Assembly (NCBI GenBank): GCA_947296835.1
Contig: CAMYQS010000077.1
Location: 1 to 7,027, forward strand
Source of the DNA: an uncultured Atopostipes sp.
GTDB taxonomy: Bacteria > Bacillota > Bacilli > Lactobacillales > Carnobacteriaceae_A
Direction of reading: 5' to 3'
Length of the DNA: 7,027 nucleotides
Shown here: piece by piece, positions 5,246-7,027 of the stretch
Layout of the letters: each line of letters starts with the position of its first letter
How positions within the stretch are numbered: the stretch's first letter is position 1
The notes under the pieces: model-generated
Told to the model about the DNA's origin: nothing
Databases searched by the model: none
What the model saw: the letters and a program-made list of their open reading frames with translations, nothing else
Translations under genes and position numbers: made by a program

Positions 5246-5274
5246 ATAATAGCACACTCCTTATTGACTGTCAA
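5246..5274 (-). promoter_or_regulatory. Near-perfect sigma-A promoter of 6S RNA
   Basis: On the minus strand TTGACA (5274-5269), a 17-bp spacer and TATTAT (5251-5246). Transcription is predicted to start near A5239, 6 nt before the terminal helix of the 6S RNA. The -35 box is a perfect consensus. Confidence 0.93.
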
Positions 5275-5287
5275 AAAGGAAGTGTTT

Positions 5288-5304
5288 GCAGTTCTTGGAA
5301 CTGC
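5288..5304. promoter_or_regulatory. Perfect 7+7 inverted repeat upstream of the 6S promoter
   Basis: GCAGTTC (5288-5294), TTG, GAACTGC (5298-5304). It lies between the rarA stop and the 6S promoter, centred about 57 bp upstream of the predicted 6S start. No T-run follows on the minus strand, so it is a poor rarA terminator. An operator or an RNA hairpin in the rarA 3' region are both possible. Confidence 0.5.
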
Positions 5305-5368
5305 TCTTTAACTACTGAAGATATAATAGCTCAGTTTTTATAAAATGTAAAGGCTTTCGGATAGATTT

Positions 5369-6640
5369 TTATAATTTATCTTTGTGGAACTTTTCATATT
5401 GGCTTGAGAGTGCGGTCTCGAAGCGACTAGTTGGTTTTGGTGAATAATATTTCGCATTAACGATGGTGTCAGGTAAATATTGTTGTTTCACCCAGCCATT
5501 TTCGTAACTGTGTGGGAACTTGTATCCGACGCCTCGACCAAGATCAGCGGCACCTTGATAGTGCGCATCTTTCAAGTGGTCAGGGACAGCAGAACCTTTA
5601 CCTGCTCGAACATCCGATAGGGCAGCATCGACTGCAGCAATGGCTGAGTCTGATTTTTCCGATAAAGCTAATTCAATAACCGCATTTGCTAATGGAATAC
5701 GCGCTTCTGGAAAACCTGTTTTCTCAGCTGCCATAACTGCCGTAACTGCGCGAGCAGCACCTGCTGGATTGGCTAATCCGATATCTTCATAAGCTATGAT
5801 CATTAAGCGACGACAAATTATTTGTAGCTCACCCGCTTCAACTAACCGTGCTAAATAGTGAAGAGCAGCATGAACGTCACTTCCACGAATGGATTTTTGA
5901 AAGGCTGAAATCACATCATAATGGGCATCGCCATCTTTATCGTGTGTTAAAGCTTTTCGTTGTAAACATTCTTCTGCGATATCTAGTGTGATTTTAATTT
6001 TACCGTCTTTGTTAGCTTCAGTAGATTCAGCAGCTAACTCTAAAGCGTTCAGTGCACTACGTAAATCACCATTCGTTGTGCGTGCAAGGTGAAGCATAGC
6101 ATCTTCTGATAGTTCAATATCTAAATGGCCCAGACCATTTTCTTCATCGTTTATCGCTCGTTCAAGTGCAATCTGAATATTTTCAGGTGTAATCGGTTTT
6201 AGTTCAAATATTTGAGAACGACTACGGATCGCAGGCTGAATCGAAATATATGGATTCTCTGTCGTTGCACCAATTAAAATAATTTTTCCGCTTTCTAAGT
6301 GCGGGAGCAAAAAGTCTTGTTTAGGTTTATCGAGTCGATGAATCTCATCTAGCAGTAAAACGACACTGCCACTCATTTTCGCTTCTTCAGCGACAATTTG
6401 TAAATCTTTTTTAGTGTTGGTTCCAGCGTTTAACATTCTAAAAGCATATTTGGTTGAGCCAGCGATAGCACTTGCGATACTCGTTTTACCAATTCCAGGT
6501 GGGCCATACAAAATCATCGAAGATAGTCGCTTGGCTTTCACCATGCGCCAGATAATTTTTTCCTCACCTACTAAATGTTCTTGTCCAACGATTCCTTCTA
6601 TCGATGTTGGTCGCATACGATAGGCTAATGGTTGATTCAA
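5369..6640 (-). CDS. rarA: Replication-associated recombination protein RarA (MgsA), AAA+ ATPase
   Basis: A clamp-loader-like AAA+ ATPase that acts at stalled replication forks. Numbered from the preferred start (423 residues): Walker A GPPGIGKT (46-53), Walker B VVLLLDEIHR with Asp98-Glu99, sensor 1 GATTENP (124-130), the arginine-finger region AIRSRSQIF (about 138-146), and sensor 2 GDLRSALNALE. The C-terminal half carries the RarA tetramerisation region (SIRGSDVHAALHYLARLVEAGE, RRLMIIAYEDIGLANP) and ends normally. An in-frame ATG at 6661 would add MYERSIP, but a ribosome site AAAGGAG (6654-6648) lies inside that extension. TTG at 6640 sits 7 nt after it and gives (M)NQPLAYRMRP, like RarA elsewhere. 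A promoter start near 6666 would leave the ATG almost no leader, which further favours TTG. No clear terminator follows. Confidence 0.95.
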   Translation of the reverse strand: MNQPLAYRMRPTSIEGIVGQEHLVGEEKIIWRMVKAKRLSSMILYGPPGIGKTSIASAIAGSTKYAFRMLNAGTNTKKDLQIVAEEAKMSGSVVLLLDEIHRLDKPKQDFLLPHLESGKIILIGATTENPYISIQPAIRSRSQIFELKPITPENIQIALERAINDEENGLGHLDIELSEDAMLHLARTTNGDLRSALNALELAAESTEANKDGKIKITLDIAEECLQRKALTHDKDGDAHYDVISAFQKSIRGSDVHAALHYLARLVEAGELQIICRRLMIIAYEDIGLANPAGAARAVTAVMAAEKTGFPEARIPLANAVIELALSEKSDSAIAAVDAALSDVRAGKGSAVPDHLKDAHYQGAADLGRGVGYKFPHSYENGWVKQQYLPDTIVNAKYYSPKPTSRFETALSSQYEKFHKDKL

Positions 6641-6672
6641 AGGAATGCTCCTTTCATACATAATTACTACTT

Positions 6673-6681
6673 ATTATAACA
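6673..6681 (-). promoter_or_regulatory. Extended -10 promoter of rarA
   Basis: On the minus strand, TG-T-TATAAT (6681-6673) is a perfect extended -10 element; no good -35 box is evident at 16-18 bp. The start is expected near 6666, about 26 nt before the TTG start of rarA and just ahead of its AAAGGAG site. Confidence 0.65.
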
Positions 6682-6701
6682 TGCAAAGCCATTTAAAACC
6701 A

Positions 6702-6730
6702 TTGAAACAAAACGTTTGTTCTTGTATAAA
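6702..6730 (+). promoter_or_regulatory. Candidate promoter of the glutamate-cysteine ligase gene
   Basis: TTGAAA (6702-6707), a 17-bp spacer and TATAAA (6725-6730). An inverted repeat AACAAA-ACG-TTTGTT (6706-6720) covers much of the spacer and could be an operator. A start near 6737 would give a leader of roughly 88 nt, in which GCATTC (6773-6778) and GAATGC (6795-6800) could form a weak hairpin. Confidence 0.55.
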
Positions 6731-6824
6731 AAAAGAAACGTATTCTGGAACGCATTTCATACAAATCAGTGAGCATTCATGTTAATATCATAGGGAATGC
6801 ATTAGTAGAGATAGAGGGGTAGCA

Positions 6825-7027
6825 ATGAATTTACAAGAATTGATTAAAAATAATGACTTACAAAAATTGTTTTTCGAAGCGAACGTTGGTATCGAAAAAG
6901 AAGGGTTAAGAACCGATGAAAATGAAAAGTTAGCGATGACGGATCATCCACATTCTTTAGGGGACCGTTTATTTCATCCTTATATCCAAACAGACTTCAG
7001 TGAAGCGCAACCGGAATTGGTTACACC
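6825..7027 (+). CDS. gshAB: Glutamate-cysteine ligase (gshA, or bifunctional gshAB), 5' part
   Basis: The first 67 codons are present and the gene runs off the window. The protein begins MNLQELI and contains VGIEKEGLR (21-29) and HPYIQTDFSEAQPELVTP (51 onward), hallmark segments of the glutamate-cysteine ligase N-terminal domain, which makes gamma-glutamylcysteine for glutathione. In Lactobacillales and Listeria this type of N-terminus usually belongs to the fused GshAB (GshF), which also carries a glutathione synthetase domain, but the fusion cannot be confirmed here. The ATG at 6825 follows GAGGGG (6814-6819) at 5-nt spacing, with IEKEGLR at the expected distance. It is divergent from rarA, sharing a 184-bp intergenic region. 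Confidence 0.9.
   Translation, partial: MNLQELIKNNDLQKLFFEANVGIEKEGLRTDENEKLAMTDHPHSLGDRLFHPYIQTDFSEAQPELVT

Noticed and set aside
4971..5260. T-box or other riboswitch leader for usp
   Set aside because: The conserved structure ends in its own U-run before usp, and its features match 6S RNA better. No T-box AGGGTGGNACCGCG-like core is present.
5311..5345. Terminator for rarA in the ACTGA/TCAGT stretch
   Set aside because: Only a 5-bp stem with a long loop and no T-run on the minus strand, so it is not convincing.
6414..6623. Plus-strand open frame opposite rarA
   Set aside because: Overlaps the Walker A coding region of rarA in antisense; no ribosome site or homology that I recognise.

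Overview
This is a chromosomal stretch of a low-GC Gram-positive bacterium (Bacillota). The clues are AT-rich coding, strong AGGAGG ribosome binding sites, consensus sigma-A promoters and hairpin-plus-T-run terminators. The order minD, rplU, prp (ysxB), rpmA resembles the Bacillus mreBCD-minCD-spoIVFAB-rplU-ysxB-rpmA cluster, but spoIVFA/spoIVFB are absent. That, with a glutathione synthesis gene at the right edge, fits a non-sporulating member of the Lactobacillales such as a Carnobacteriaceae-like organism. This placement is inference; there is no 16S rRNA in the window.

Left part (1-1979): the 3' end of minD and its terminator are followed by about 510 bp of non-coding, repeat-rich DNA. 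This holds an array of GTCTAGA anchors about 30 bp apart, three tandem 40-bp hairpin-forming repeats, and a strong inverted repeat. A consensus promoter and a structured L21-type leader then drive rplU-prp-rpmA. Prp is the cysteine protease that trims the N-terminal extension of L27, and its substrate (rpmA) is the next gene, with both the protease catalytic pair and the substrate cleavage motif intact. The operon ends at a terminator.

Middle (1980-4367): a small terminator hairpin with a promoter embedded in it precedes a ytxK-like SAM-dependent methyltransferase gene, which is followed 21 bp later by ackA (acetate kinase) and a strong terminator.

Right part (4380-7027), mostly on the minus strand: rarA (AAA+ replication/recombination factor), then a 6S RNA gene with its own near-perfect promoter, then a UspA-family stress protein whose upstream region carries a cre-like catabolite-control palindrome. 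Divergent from rarA is the start of a glutamate-cysteine ligase gene (gshA or gshAB), cut by the window edge.

Most of the genes are conserved housekeeping genes. No undescribed multigene system is visible. The items most worth a second look are the repeat tract at 295-678, the 6S RNA with a dyad upstream of its promoter, the cre-like site before usp, and the promoter inside a terminator before the methyltransferase gene. Two start codons (ackA and rarA) are better placed downstream of the longest ORF start.
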